Counted from the stretch's first letter, positions 1 to 8,861 are shown. The stretch: 64,000 nucleotides of DNA from Micromonospora pallida (GCF_900090325.1 NZ_FMHW01000002.1:124001-188000), one strand, 5' to 3'. The notes: generated by a model from the sequence alone, not told the origin. A program made the numbers and translations.

Positions 1-923
1 CCATCGCCAACCGGTGGTTCGTCGCACGTCGCGGCCTCGTGATGGGTGTGCTGACCGCCGGGGCGGCGACCGGTCAGTTGGTGATCCTGCCGCCGGTGGC
101 CGCCCTGGCCGAGAGTGTGGGGTGGCGGGCGGCGTCGCTGGTCATCGCCGGGTCGGCGCTTGTCGCCGTACCGCTGGTGTGGTGGATCATCCGCGACCAC
201 CCCGAGGACCGTGGTGTGCTGCCGTACGGCGCTGATCCGCAGCGTTACAGCGCGCCACCGCGTGCGGTGGGCGGTGCCTTCCGGCGTGCCGTCGAGGGGC
301 TGGCCTTCGCGGCCCGGCACCGCGCGTTCTGGGCGCTGGCGGTCGCCTTCGCGATCTGCGGCGCGACCACGAACGGGCTCGTCGGCATCCACTTCATCCC
401 CTCCGCCCACGACCACGGCATGCCCGCCACCACCGCGGCGGGTCTGCTGGCGGCGGTGGGCGTCTTCGACATCGCCGGCACCATCGCGTCCGGTTGGCTG
501 ACCGACAAGTTCGACCCGCGCAAGCTCCTGGTCGCGTACTACGCCTTCCGAGGGGTGGGCCTGCTCGTACTGCCCTGGCTGTTGGCGGACCAGGTGCCCC
601 CGAGCATGATCCTGTTCGTGGTCGTCTACGGCCTCGACTGGGTGGCCACCGTCCCGCCCACGGCGACGCTGTGCCGCACGATCTTCGGCGCGCGCGGCAC
701 CATCGTGTTCGGCTGGGTCTTCACCGCCCATCAGCTCGGTGCGGCCGCCGCGGCGTTCGGCGCCGGCGTCGTCCGGGACGTCTTCGATACCTACACCTAT
801 GCCTGGTGGGGTGGGGCAGCGCTGTGTGTCGTGGCCGCCGCGCTGTCGATCGTCGCCCGGGAGTCCCGCCGCGACAGGCGGAGCGCCCCAGACGTCGCCC
901 GGAGCCCAGTCACCGTGCGTTGA
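1..923 (+). CDS. MFS transporter, 5' end cut by the window edge
   Basis: This is the C-terminal 306 residues of a major facilitator superfamily permease of the inner membrane. The open frame runs in from the left edge (reading phase from base 3), so the real start is outside. The visible protein alternates hydrophobic stretches (for example around FWALAVAFAICGATTNG and ILFVVVYGLDWVATVPP) with short charged loops such as SGWLTDKFDPRK, the conserved cytoplasmic loop between the two halves of MFS proteins. The N-terminal part resembles the oxalate/formate-antiporter and monocarboxylate-like branch of MFS, but the substrate cannot be read from sequence. It ends at a TGA followed by a strong hairpin, so it is probably the last gene of its transcript. 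Family assignment is firm; substrate is unknown. Confidence 0.85.
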   Translation, partial: IANRWFVARRGLVMGVLTAGAATGQLVILPPVAALAESVGWRAASLVIAGSALVAVPLVWWIIRDHPEDRGVLPYGADPQRYSAPPRAVGGAFRRAVEGLAFAARHRAFWALAVAFAICGATTNGLVGIHFIPSAHDHGMPATTAAGLLAAVGVFDIAGTIASGWLTDKFDPRKLLVAYYAFRGVGLLVLPWLLADQVPPSMILFVVVYGLDWVATVPPTATLCRTIFGARGTIVFGWVFTAHQLGAAAAAFGAGVVRDVFDTYTYAWWGGAALCVVAAALSIVARESRRDRRSAPDVARSPVTVR

Positions 924-961
924 ACCGCTTGGCCCCGCTACCCGCTCCCCGTCGTCGCAGA

Positions 962-1004
962 TCTTGGACAGTTACCGTCGCGATTGGACGGTAACTGTCC
1001 AAGA
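962..1004 (+). terminator. Perfect 18-bp inverted repeat, probable terminator
   Basis: The arms 962-979 and 987-1004 are perfectly complementary around a 7-base loop. It lies about 40 bases after the MFS stop and 156 bases before the SDR start. There is no U-tract, which is usual for actinobacterial terminators. The arms are much less G/C-rich than the surrounding sequence, so an operator or mobile palindromic repeat is the alternative. Confidence 0.65.
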
Positions 1005-1160
1005 ATCAGCCGGGATCCGCCGCGACGCCGCAACGCCGCGACGGGGATGGCGGAGGACCGGCCAGTCCGCCAGCCCTGCGGTGTGCAGGAACCCCATCCA
1101 GGAAAAGCCGCTCACCAGTCAGCTGCCGGCGATACGCTCCGAGGCGTAAAGGGGGCGATT

Positions 1161-1940
1161 ATGGGCATTCAGGGCAAAGTGGCGGTCGTTACGGGAGCGG
1201 GTCGGGGGATCGGCCGGGCGATCGCCCTGCGGTTGGCGGACGACGGTGCCGACGTGGCCGTGAACGACGTCCGGGCCGAGGGCGCCGAGAAGGTGGCCGA
1301 GGAGATCCGGGCCCGAGGTCGACGGGCCGTCGCGGTGCCGGCCGACGTCAGCGACCGGGACGCCGTCTTCGGCATGGTGGCGAAGGTCGCCGACGACCTC
1401 GGCCGGGTCGACATCATGGTCTCCAACGCCGGCATGGCCCAGATCAAGCCGCTGACCGAGGTGACACCCCAGGAACTGGAACCCCTGTTCCGGCTGAACG
1501 TCTTCGGCGTCCTCTACTGCCTACAGGCCGCCGTGGCGCAGATGCAGAAGCAGGGCGGGGGCGGAAAGATCATCAACGCCGCCTCGATCGCCGGGCACGA
1601 CGCGTTCGACTACCTCGGCGCGTACTCGGCGACGAAGTTCGCGGTGAACGGGTTCACCCAGGCTGCGGCGAAGGAACTGGCGCAGTTCGGCATCACGGTC
1701 AACGCCTACTGTCCCGGGATCGTCGGCACCGACATGTGGGATGCCATCGACCAGAAGCTCAGCGGCTACCTCGGCCTGAAGCAGGGCGAGGCGCTCAAGA
1801 AGTACGCGGGCGGAATCCCCCTCGGCCGGGTCGAGACCCCGGAGGACGTCGCTGCCTTCGTCTCCTACCTGGCCAGCCCCGACTCGGACTACATGACCGG
1901 CCAGTCCGTCATGATCGACGGCGGCCTCGTCATGCGCTGA
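1161..1940 (+). CDS. Short-chain dehydrogenase, acetoin/diacetyl reductase-like
   Basis: A 259-residue classical SDR that would use NAD(P)H to interconvert a ketone and an alcohol. The cofactor motif TGAGRGIG is at 11-18, NAG at 89-91, and the catalytic set is Asn113, Ser142, Tyr155 and Lys159 (YSATK). The C-terminal region with PGIVGTDMW and the long alpha-helical lid resembles acetoin(diacetyl) reductase / meso-2,3-butanediol dehydrogenase, which is where I would place it; another small hydroxy-ketone substrate is possible. The frame stays open far upstream, but the ATG at 1161 has the run AAAGGGGG 5-13 bases before it and begins at the canonical N-terminus, so I use it. The gene appears monocistronic, with a hairpin upstream and a convergent gene downstream. 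Confidence 0.88.
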   Translation: MGIQGKVAVVTGAGRGIGRAIALRLADDGADVAVNDVRAEGAEKVAEEIRARGRRAVAVPADVSDRDAVFGMVAKVADDLGRVDIMVSNAGMAQIKPLTEVTPQELEPLFRLNVFGVLYCLQAAVAQMQKQGGGGKIINAASIAGHDAFDYLGAYSATKFAVNGFTQAAAKELAQFGITVNAYCPGIVGTDMWDAIDQKLSGYLGLKQGEALKKYAGGIPLGRVETPEDVAAFVSYLASPDSDYMTGQSVMIDGGLVMR

Positions 1941-1989
1941 CCCTGGGCGGCGTCGCGCGCCGTCCGGCCCGCGACGCCGCCCGGCCCAC

Positions 1990-2961
1990 TTAGGCGAACG
2001 TGTACGGCGTCAGGTACTCCGGCAGCAGGATCCGGGTACGCGGCGCGACCCGGCGTACGTCGGCGAGGAACGCGTCGAGCCGCTGCTGGTCGTTCCCGGT
2101 GACCGGGGGCGGGTTCGTCAGCTCCGTCTCGAAGTTGTCCCAGTGCACCGGCACCACGGTGGCCGGCCAGTCGAGCGCGGCCAGCAGGCGCGGCACGTAC
2201 TCGTGGGTGGAGTCGGTGTTCGGCACCGCGATCATCGCGACGTCGGGGGCCAGGCCGGCGAGGTTGCGCTCGGCGAAGTCGCTCGCGCCCATGAAGAACA
2301 CCGACGGCCCCCCGCGCGGGGTCACCTGGAACGCGAGCGTGTCGCCCTCCGGCAGGTCGGCGATCGTCGCCGGCTTGGCCGGGACGGTGGGGCGGACGCC
2401 GGGGAAGGCCATCGAGTACGAGCCGTTGCGGCTGTGCAGCGACGACACCACCTCGACGGTGTAGTCGCCGAAGTCGAGCACCTCGCCGCCCTTCACCGGG
2501 CTGAGCTGGGCGGTGGGCAGGCCGTAGGCCAACCCGAGGTGGTACGCGGTCAGCGTGCCGAACACCCGGGCGCCGGACTGCGCCGCGATGTGCGGTACGT
2601 CGTTGTAGTGGTCCCAGTGGGTGTGGGTGACCAGGATCGTCTGCGGAGTGCCGGGGTGGTCCGCGATCCGCGAGACGTCGACGGTCAACGGGGTCGCTGG
2701 GTTGAACGGCGGGTTGAACAGCCCGGTGTCGAAGCGGCTGAGGTACGGATCCACCAGCACGGTCCGCGCGCCGATGTCGATCCGCCAGCCGGAGGTGCCC
2801 AGCCAGCGGAACGTGGCGGCGGGACCGCTCGTCTCGCGGGGCCGCGTGGCCGGCGCGGCGGAGACGGCGGAGGGGGTCGCTGCGGTGGTGGCGACGGTGG
2901 CCACGGCCGCGCTGGCGGCGGTGCCCAGGAACCGTCGGCGGCCGAGTCGGGAATCGGTCAT
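1990..2961 (-). CDS. Tat-exported metallo-beta-lactamase-fold hydrolase
   Basis: A 323-residue protein with a twin-arginine signal at the N-terminus (GRRRFLGTAASAAV, then an Ala-rich hydrophobic stretch and an Ala-Ala cleavage region near residue 37), so it should be folded and loaded with metal before export. The metal motif HTHWDH is at 113-118 (His113, His115, Asp117, His118), with further His residues at HSRNG and PVHWDN. The WLGTSGWRIDIG and DPYLSR elements resemble the UlaG-like/L-ascorbate-lactone-hydrolase branch of the fold. The substrate is unknown. It converges with the SDR gene (49 bases between stops) and is followed upstream by a minus-strand beta-lactamase-like gene 164 bases away. 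Its ribosome binding site is weak. Confidence 0.85.
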   Translation of the reverse strand: MTDSRLGRRRFLGTAASAAVATVATTAATPSAVSAAPATRPRETSGPAATFRWLGTSGWRIDIGARTVLVDPYLSRFDTGLFNPPFNPATPLTVDVSRIADHPGTPQTILVTHTHWDHYNDVPHIAAQSGARVFGTLTAYHLGLAYGLPTAQLSPVKGGEVLDFGDYTVEVVSSLHSRNGSYSMAFPGVRPTVPAKPATIADLPEGDTLAFQVTPRGGPSVFFMGASDFAERNLAGLAPDVAMIAVPNTDSTHEYVPRLLAALDWPATVVPVHWDNFETELTNPPPVTGNDQQRLDAFLADVRRVAPRTRILLPEYLTPYTFA

Positions 2962-3125
2962 GGCTGGCAGCGAAGCACCGCCCGACGCGGCGCGTCCAAG
3001 ACGATCCGGTCGCAGGTGCCATATCGGGTCGCGTATCGGCCCTGCCCAGCGGGGCTCGGCCGAGTGCCGGCTGAGGTATTGCTCACGTCGTGGGAGCCCA
3101 TCTCGCGGGGCAGGCAGGTCGCGGC

Positions 3126-3995
3126 TCAGGCCGCGCGCAGGGCCTCGACCGCGGTCCGGGCCGCCTCACCCATGGCGAGGTCGACGTCGATCCGGCGGGC
3201 GGTCAACCGCTGGGTCTGCGCGAAGACCGCGACCGCGTACCGGCCGCCGTCCGGGTACTCCACCACGCCGGCTTCGATGTGCAGACCGGGCAGCGTGCCG
3301 GTCTTGCCGGCCACCCGTACGTCGGGCGGGAAACCGGACGCGAGCCGGGTCCAGAACATCTGCCGGGCCATCAGCTCCCGCACCATCGCGCAGGCGGTGG
3401 CCGGGCCGGCCTCGTTCCGCCAGATCAGGGTCAGCAGCCGGGTGATCTCCCGGGCGGTACTGGAGGTGGTGTGCGCGGGATCGAAGACCCGCAGGGCCCG
3501 TACCCGATCCTCGGGCAGGGTGGCGAAGATCCGGGCGAACTCGCCGGCGTCCCGCGCCCCCACGTCGGCGAACATCGACTCCAGCACCTGGCGCGGCCCG
3601 CCGACCACCCGGGTACGGGCGAGCCCCAACTCGGCGGCGAGCAGCGGTACCACGTCCGGGCCGACGCGGCGCATCAGCAGGTCGGCGGCCGTGTTGTCAC
3701 TGACCGACATGGTCAGGTACGCCAGGTCGCGCAGGGACAGCTCCACGTCGTCGGCGCAGCCGGCCGTACCCCAGCCACCCAGCCGGTCCTCGGCGCGTAC
3801 GAGCACCCGCTCGGTGGGGTCGACCTGCCCGGCCACTGCCTGCCGGGCGAACTCCAGCACGAGCAGGATCTTGAACACGGACGCGATCACGACCTGCTCG
3901 TCCGCGCGGATTCCGACCTCCCGGCCGCTGTCCACGTCGACCACGTGCAGGCGGGCCTCGACGCCCACCCTCTCGAAGATGTCCCCAGCCGGCAT
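3126..3995 (-). CDS. Class A beta-lactamase-like serine hydrolase without signal peptide
   Basis: A 289-residue protein of the penicillin-binding/serine beta-lactamase fold. The three active-site elements are all present and correctly spaced: SVFK (Ser39-Lys42), SDN (99-101) and KTG (231-233). I cannot find the E-x-x-L-N omega-loop that class A enzymes use for deacylation; the corresponding stretch reads GARDAGEFARI. No export signal is visible: the protein starts directly with MPAGDIFERV. It could be a cytoplasmic or esterase-like family member rather than a resistance enzyme. Its start is only 41 bases from the divergent LysR gene, an arrangement typical of a LysR regulator controlling its neighbour. 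An upstream start giving a signal peptide would have to overlap that gene. Confidence 0.8.
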   Translation of the reverse strand: MPAGDIFERVGVEARLHVVDVDSGREVGIRADEQVVIASVFKILLVLEFARQAVAGQVDPTERVLVRAEDRLGGWGTAGCADDVELSLRDLAYLTMSVSDNTAADLLMRRVGPDVVPLLAAELGLARTRVVGGPRQVLESMFADVGARDAGEFARIFATLPEDRVRALRVFDPAHTTSSTAREITRLLTLIWRNEAGPATACAMVRELMARQMFWTRLASGFPPDVRVAGKTGTLPGLHIEAGVVEYPDGGRYAVAVFAQTQRLTARRIDVDLAMGEAARTAVEALRAA

Positions 3996-4036
3996 CCCGC
4001 CACGGTAGCGGGCAGCCGGTCGCCTATCGTCGGGGC

Positions 4037-5011
4037 GTGGATCTCCTCCGGCACCTGCGCCACTTCGCGGTGGCGGCGGAGGAACTGCACTTCGGCCGGG
4101 CCGCCGAACTGCTCGGCATCGCCCAGCCCCCGCTCAGCCAGTCGATCCAACGGCTGGAACGGGAGTTGGGCGTCGACCTGTTCGACCGCTCCCGGCGTCA
4201 GGTCGCACTCACCGCCGCCGGCCGGCTGCTCCGCGACGAGGCGCGCGGCCTCCTCGCCGGCGAGGAGCGCATGCGCGCGCTCATGCACCTGGTGCGCGAC
4301 GGCAAGCTGGGTACGCTGCGCGCCGGGGTACCCCCGGAGACGCCCGCCGTCACGCTCCAGGCCCTCCTGCGCCACCTCGCCGAGCAGGTGCCCGGACTCG
4401 ACGTCGACCTTCAGGAGCTGACCACCGGCGAACAGTTGCGGATGCTCGCCGACGCCCGGCTCGACGTCGGCCTGGTCCACCACCCGGTCGACGCCCCCGA
4501 CCTGCGATTCGGCCCGACGGTACGGGTACCGCTCGGGGTGCTCCTGCCGCGTGGGTCACCGCTGGCCCGGCTGCCGGAACTGGCGCTGGCGGACCTCGCT
4601 GGTCACGGCCTCGTCCTGCCGCCACGGGTCACCGCCTCGGGCTGGCACGACCACGTCCTCGACGTGTGCCGACAGCACGGCTTCACGCCGGCGCGGATCC
4701 GGCACGCGCGGAACCCGGAGTTCCTGCTGGGACTGGTGCTCGCCGGCCACGGCGTGGCGTTCCAACCGGAAAGCGTCGCCCGCCGGGAGCCGCGGGTGGT
4801 CTGGCGTCCCGTCACCGGTCGTCCGCTGCGTACGACCATGTCCGCTGCCTGGCCGGCCCAGTCGCCGCACCCGGCGGCGGAGCGGTTCGCGGAGGTCGCC
4901 GCGGCGACCCTGGACGAGGGAGCCCCGGAGCCGTTGGCCGTTCCGCAGGCGGAGGCGGCGCGGCCCTGGAGCGTCGTGTTCGCCCCGTCCGCGACCGGCA
5001 CCGGCTGGTGA
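4037..5011 (+). CDS. LysR-family transcriptional regulator
   Basis: A 324-residue LysR regulator. The winged helix-turn-helix covers about residues 1-60 (LRHLRHFAVAAEELHFGRAA, then QPPLSQSIQRLERELG), followed by the linker helix and a periplasmic-binding-protein-like effector domain from about 90. The GTG at 4037 is chosen because it gives the standard LysR N-terminus; the intergenic space of 41 bases before the beta-lactamase-like gene leaves no room for more. By family precedent it should bind that shared promoter, repress itself and switch the hydrolase gene in response to a small ligand. The C-terminus carries an extra Ala/Pro-rich tail after residue 290 that is unremarkable. Confidence 0.9.
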   Translation: MDLLRHLRHFAVAAEELHFGRAAELLGIAQPPLSQSIQRLERELGVDLFDRSRRQVALTAAGRLLRDEARGLLAGEERMRALMHLVRDGKLGTLRAGVPPETPAVTLQALLRHLAEQVPGLDVDLQELTTGEQLRMLADARLDVGLVHHPVDAPDLRFGPTVRVPLGVLLPRGSPLARLPELALADLAGHGLVLPPRVTASGWHDHVLDVCRQHGFTPARIRHARNPEFLLGLVLAGHGVAFQPESVARREPRVVWRPVTGRPLRTTMSAAWPAQSPHPAAERFAEVAAATLDEGAPEPLAVPQAEAARPWSVVFAPSATGTGW

Positions 5012-5092
5012 GATCCGGCACGGGCCAGTGAACCGGCACCGGCGAGTCAACCCGGTCCCGGACACCCTCGGCCTCGGTGCGGTGCCGGGCGT

Positions 5093-5144
5093 GCGCAGGG
5101 GCCCGCTGCCTCGGCACACCGGCCGGTGACAGGGGCCCCTGCGC
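5093..5144. terminator. Bidirectional hairpin between convergent LysR and fabF
   Basis: A perfect 12-bp stem (5093-5104 with 5133-5144) around a 28-base loop, in the 206-base gap between two converging genes. The arms contain the CAGGGGCCC-type core that recurs in other hairpins of this window. Confidence 0.6.
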
Positions 5145-5217
5145 GCAGACCGCGGGGGACGGACGCCGGTCGTACGTACGACGGTGGCGGTCCCGTCCCC
5201 CGGGCGGAGCGGCGGTC

Positions 5218-6444
5218 TCAGGCGCGCGTGAAGACGAGCGCCACGTTGTGTCCGCCGAAGCCGAACGAGTTGTTCAGCGCGGCGGGGATCTCCAGGTGGC
5301 GTGCCTTGTTGGCGGCCACCTCGAGGTCGAGACCGTCGTCCGGGTCGTCCAGGTTGATGGTCGGCGGCACGACGCTGTCGCGGATCGCCAGGATGGTGGC
5401 GATCGACTCCAGCGCGCCGGCCGCACCGAGCAGGTGCCCGGTCATCGACTTGGTCGCGGTCACCACGGGGTGGTCACCGAGCGCCTTGTGCAGGGCCACG
5501 ACCTCGGCCAGGTCCCCGACCGGCGTGGACGTGGCGTGCGCGTTGACGTGGACGATGTCCTGCCGGGCCACGTCCGCGTCGGCGATCGCCTTCGTGATGG
5601 CCCGGATCGCGCCCGCCCCCTCCGGGTGCGGCTGGACGATGTCGTACCCGTCACTGGTGATGCCGGCCCCGGCGAGCCGGGCGTAGACCCGCGCGCCCCG
5701 GGCCGCGGCGTGGTCGGCGCGTTCCAGCACCACCACCCCGGAGCCCTCGCCGAGGACGAAGCCGTCGCGGCCCTTGTCCCATGGCCGGGAGGCGCGTTCC
5801 GGATCGTCGTTGCGGGTGGACATCGCCCGCATGGAGGCGAAACCGGCCATCGGCAGCGGGTGGATGACCGCCTCGGTGCCGCCGGCCACCACCACGTCGG
5901 CCCGGCCGGCGCGGATCATGTCCAAGCCGAGCGCGATCGCCTCCGCGCCGGTGGCGCAGGCGCTGGCGACCGCGTGGACGCCCGCCTGGGCGCCCAGCTC
6001 CAGCCCCACCCAGGCGGCGGGGCCGTTCGGCATGAGCATCGGCACGGTGTGCGGGGAGACCCGGCGGGGACCGGAGGCCTCCAGGATGTCGTCCTGGTTG
6101 AGCAGCGTCACCGCACCGCCGATGCCGGAGCCGATGCTCACCCCCAGCCGCTCCGGGTCGAGCCCGGAGTCGGCCAGGCCGGCGTCCGCCCAGGCCTGGT
6201 GCGCGGCGATCAGGGCGATCGCCTCGGACCGGTCGAGCCGGCGCAGCTTCACCCTGTCCAGCAGCCCGGACGGGTCCACCGCGAGCTGCGCGGCGATCCG
6301 GACCGGGAGCTGGCCGGCCCACTCCAGGGTGAGCGCACTCACCCCGGAGCGGCCGGCGAGCATGGCGTCCCAGGTCGACGTGACGTCCCCGCCCAGCGGG
6401 GTCGTCGCGCCGAGCCCGGTGACGACGACGTCGGTGCGACTCAT
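5218..6444 (-). CDS. fabF: 3-oxoacyl-ACP synthase II (KAS II)
   Basis: A 408-residue condensing enzyme that extends acyl-ACP with malonyl-ACP in type II fatty acid synthesis. The catalytic triad is Cys163 (SACATGAEA), His303 (NAHATSTP) and His337 (MTGHLLGAAGA), with the conserved Lys332, and a Gly-rich C-terminus FGFGGHNVALVF. Length is that of FabF. It is the last gene of a minus-strand cluster and starts 2 bases after the acpP stop, so translation is likely coupled. The position beside fabD, fabH, acpP and a PucR regulator supports primary metabolism rather than a polyketide ketosynthase; it also lacks the neighbouring chain-length-factor gene expected for a type II polyketide system. Confidence 0.95.
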   Translation of the reverse strand: MSRTDVVVTGLGATTPLGGDVTSTWDAMLAGRSGVSALTLEWAGQLPVRIAAQLAVDPSGLLDRVKLRRLDRSEAIALIAAHQAWADAGLADSGLDPERLGVSIGSGIGGAVTLLNQDDILEASGPRRVSPHTVPMLMPNGPAAWVGLELGAQAGVHAVASACATGAEAIALGLDMIRAGRADVVVAGGTEAVIHPLPMAGFASMRAMSTRNDDPERASRPWDKGRDGFVLGEGSGVVVLERADHAAARGARVYARLAGAGITSDGYDIVQPHPEGAGAIRAITKAIADADVARQDIVHVNAHATSTPVGDLAEVVALHKALGDHPVVTATKSMTGHLLGAAGALESIATILAIRDSVVPPTINLDDPDDGLDLEVAANKARHLEIPAALNNSFGFGGHNVALVFTRA

Positions 6445-6446
6445 GA

Positions 6447-6686
6447 TCAGGACTGCGCCTCGATGTAGGTGACCGCGTCGCCGACGGTCTTCAGGTTCTG
6501 CACCTCGTTGTCCGGGATCTTGACGCCGAACTTCTCCTCCGCCGCCACCACGACCTCGACCATGGAGAGCGAGTCGACGTCGAGGTCGTCGGTGAACGAC
6601 TTCTCCTCGGCGACCTCGTCCTTGTTCACCCCGGCCACCTCGTCGAGGATCTCGGCGAGTCCGGCGGTGATCTCTTCACGGGTCAT
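6447..6686 (-). CDS. acpP: Acyl carrier protein
   Basis: A 79-residue acidic carrier protein. The phosphopantetheine attachment site is Ser39 in DLDVDSLSMVEV. It shuttles acyl chains between FabD, FabH and FabF. The frame extends 12 codons further upstream, but the ATG at 6686 is preceded by GAGAGGAAA and gives the usual ACP N-terminus (MTREEITAGLAEIL). It is separated from fabH by an unusual 226-base repeat-rich gap and is followed after 2 bases by fabF. Confidence 0.95.
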   Translation of the reverse strand: MTREEITAGLAEILDEVAGVNKDEVAEEKSFTDDLDVDSLSMVEVVVAAEEKFGVKIPDNEVQNLKTVGDAVTYIEAQS

Positions 6687-6729
6687 TGCGCTGTGTTTCC
6701 TCTCATAAAGGGTTGTACGCACCCGGCGG

Positions 6730-6912
6730 CGGTACGGCCGGGCGGGAACGGCGTGGCGGAACCACGCCGGACATCAGCGGTCGGCGCGGATCCGCGTCGA
6801 CCTCAGGGGCGGCGGCGCGGGCGGACCCGCGCCGGGACATCAGGGGACATCAGTGCGGGCGGACCCGCGCCGACATCGGGGGCACCCGCGCGGACGGATC
6901 CGCGCCGGGGCC
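6730..6912. repeat. Degenerate G/C-rich repeats between fabH and acpP
   Basis: The gap between two genes that are normally adjacent contains at least four imperfect copies of a motif built on GCGGACCCGCGCCG or GCGGATCCGCG, each followed by a variant of ACATCAGGGG or CCTCAGGGG. The motif is itself nearly palindromic, so the RNA would fold into a chain of small hairpins. It may weaken read-through or stabilise the acpP-fabF message. No open frame there looks coding. Confidence 0.6.
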
Positions 6913-7857
6913 TCAGGGGCAGCGGACGACCTGGCCGGCGTAGGTCAGGCCACCACCGAACCCGAACAGCAGCACCGGTGCGCCGGAGGGCACCTCCCGC
7001 CGTTCGACCAGCTTGGAGAGGGCCATCGGCACGCTCGCCGCCGAGGTGTTGCCGGACTCGACGATGTCCTTGGCGATGACAGCGTCCGGGATGCCGAGCC
7101 GGCGGGCGATGCCGTCGATGATCCGGCCGTTGGCCTGGTGCGGCACGAACGCGGCCAGTTCCTCCGGACGCACACCGGCCCGCTCGCAGGCCTGGAGGGC
7201 CAGCGGGGCCAGCTCGGTGGTGGCCCAGCGGAAGACCGCCTGCCCCTCCTGCTGGATGTACGGCCGCCAGCCCTCGATCCGGACCGCGTCGCTCTTCTCC
7301 GGGACCGAGCCCCACACTACCGGGCCGACCCCGGTCGGCTCGTCCTCGGCGGTGGCCGTGACCACCGCCGCGCCCGCCCCGTCGCCGAAGATGATGCAGG
7401 TCGAGCGGTCGGTCCAGTCGATGAAGTCGGAGAGCTTCTCCGCACCGATGACCAGCGCGTTGCGGGAGGCCCCGGCCCGGATGGCGTGGTCGACGGTGCC
7501 TAGCGCGTACGCGAAGCCCGAGCAGGCGGTGTTCAGGTCGAACGCGCCCGGCGCGTTGATGCCCAGCTTGGCGGCGACCCGGCAGGCGACGTTCGGGCTA
7601 CGGTCGACCGAGGTGCAGGTGGCCACCACCACGAGGTCGATGTCGGCGGCGGTCAGCCCGGAGTTGGCCAGCGCCTTGTCCGCGGCGGCGGCGGCCATGT
7701 CGGCCACCGTCTCACCGTCGGCGATCCGCCGGCTGGCGATGCCCACCCGGTCCCGGATCCACTCGTCGTTGGTCTCCACGAGCTGGGCGATCTCGTCGTT
7801 GGTCACCACCCGCGAGGGCTGGTAGTGGCCGAGGGAAATGATCCGGCTTCCGCTCAC
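6913..7857 (-). CDS. fabH: 3-oxoacyl-ACP synthase III (KAS III)
   Basis: A 314-residue initiating ketosynthase that condenses an acyl-CoA starter with malonyl-ACP. The triad is Cys112 (NTACSGFA), His240 (PHQANGRI) and Asn270 (ESGNTSAAS), in the usual order. In actinobacteria this enzyme selects branched starters, which the fused E1 gene at 24.9-27.2 kb could help supply. It follows fabD after 2 bases, so the two are translationally coupled. The N-terminus SRIISLGHYQPSRVVTN is the family norm and the ATG at 7857 is accepted. Confidence 0.95.
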   Translation of the reverse strand: MSGSRIISLGHYQPSRVVTNDEIAQLVETNDEWIRDRVGIASRRIADGETVADMAAAAADKALANSGLTAADIDLVVVATCTSVDRSPNVACRVAAKLGINAPGAFDLNTACSGFAYALGTVDHAIRAGASRNALVIGAEKLSDFIDWTDRSTCIIFGDGAGAAVVTATAEDEPTGVGPVVWGSVPEKSDAVRIEGWRPYIQQEGQAVFRWATTELAPLALQACERAGVRPEELAAFVPHQANGRIIDGIARRLGIPDAVIAKDIVESGNTSAASVPMALSKLVERREVPSGAPVLLFGFGGGLTYAGQVVRCP

Positions 7858-7859
7858 AG

Positions 7860-8795
7860 CTAGTGTCCTCCGATCGAGCCGTGCCGGGCGATCAGGTCGC
7901 GGGCGGCCGGCAGGTCTGCCGGGGTGTTCAGGGTGACGATCTCCGGCAGCGCGTCGGAGCCCTTGTACTCCCGCTTGATGAGGTTGCTCAGGGTGCCGGC
8001 CGGGGGCAGCTCGATCACGCCGGTCACTCCGAGGTCGACCAGGGTCGCCATGCAGAGGTCCCAGCGGACCGGGGCGGTGACCTGCCGGACGAGGCGCTGC
8101 ACCATCTCCCGGCCGTGCGGCACGGCGGTGCCGTCGAGGTTGGACAGCAGGATCCGGGCCGGGTCCTGGACGGTGATCCCGGCGGCGACGGCGGTGAGCG
8201 CGGCCTCGGCCGGGGCCATGTACGGGGTGTGGAACGCCCCGGCCACCTTCAGCCGCATGATCCGGGCGCCGGCCGGCGGTTCGGCGGCGAGCTTGTCGAT
8301 CCCCTCGGTGGAGCCGGCGGCGACCACCTGGCCGGTGGCGTTCCGGTTAGCCGGGTGCAGCCCGTGCTTCTCGACGACGGCGAGCACCTCGTCGGCGTCT
8401 CCGCCGAGCACGGCCGCCATGCTGGTCGGCTCCAGCGCGCAGGCCGCTGCCATCTCCCGACCGCGCACGCCGGCCAGGGCGATTGCGGCCTCGGCGGAGA
8501 GCGCCCCGGCCAGCGCGGTGGCACCCAGTTCGCCGACGCTGTGGCCGGCGGTGAGCCCGACGTCCCCCATCGGCAGGTGTTCTGCGGCGAGCAGGGACGC
8601 CGCGACCAGCAGCGGTTGGGTGCGGGCGGTGTCCTTGATCTCGTCCGCGTCGGCGGCGGTGCCCAGGTGCAGCAGGTCGACACCGGCCAGCGCCGACCAC
8701 CACCGGAGCCGTGTCTCGGTGCCGGTGAGGTCGAGCCACGGGGTCAGGAAGCCGGGTTTCTGCGAACCCTGGCCGGGAGAGAGTACGGCGAGCAC
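7860..8795 (-). CDS. fabD: Malonyl-CoA:ACP malonyltransferase
   Basis: A 311-residue acyltransferase that loads malonate onto ACP. The nucleophile is Ser86 in GHSVGELGA, with the active-site His in AGAFHTPYM and the oxyanion motif SPGQGSQ at 6-12. The frame is open to an ATG at 8852, but that would add 19 residues (MVWYLSTTHH...) not seen in FabD. The GTG at 8795 starts exactly at the standard LAVLSPGQGSQ N-terminus, so I prefer it although no good Shine-Dalgarno precedes it. It is the first structural gene of the fab run, downstream of fasR. Confidence 0.93.
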   Translation of the reverse strand: MLAVLSPGQGSQKPGFLTPWLDLTGTETRLRWWSALAGVDLLHLGTAADADEIKDTARTQPLLVAASLLAAEHLPMGDVGLTAGHSVGELGATALAGALSAEAAIALAGVRGREMAAACALEPTSMAAVLGGDADEVLAVVEKHGLHPANRNATGQVVAAGSTEGIDKLAAEPPAGARIMRLKVAGAFHTPYMAPAEAALTAVAAGITVQDPARILLSNLDGTAVPHGREMVQRLVRQVTAPVRWDLCMATLVDLGVTGVIELPPAGTLSNLIKREYKGSDALPEIVTLNTPADLPAARDLIARHGSIGGH

Positions 8796-8861
8796 GTCTA
8801 TGACTGTGGCTGAATCTTGGCGGTGGTGCGTTGTCGACAGGTACCAAACCACACTAGAACC

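Noticed and set aside
2143..4008. A 621-codon plus-strand frame across the MBL-fold and beta-lactamase-like genes
   Set aside because: It covers two genes with intact motifs on the other strand and shows only shadow composition.
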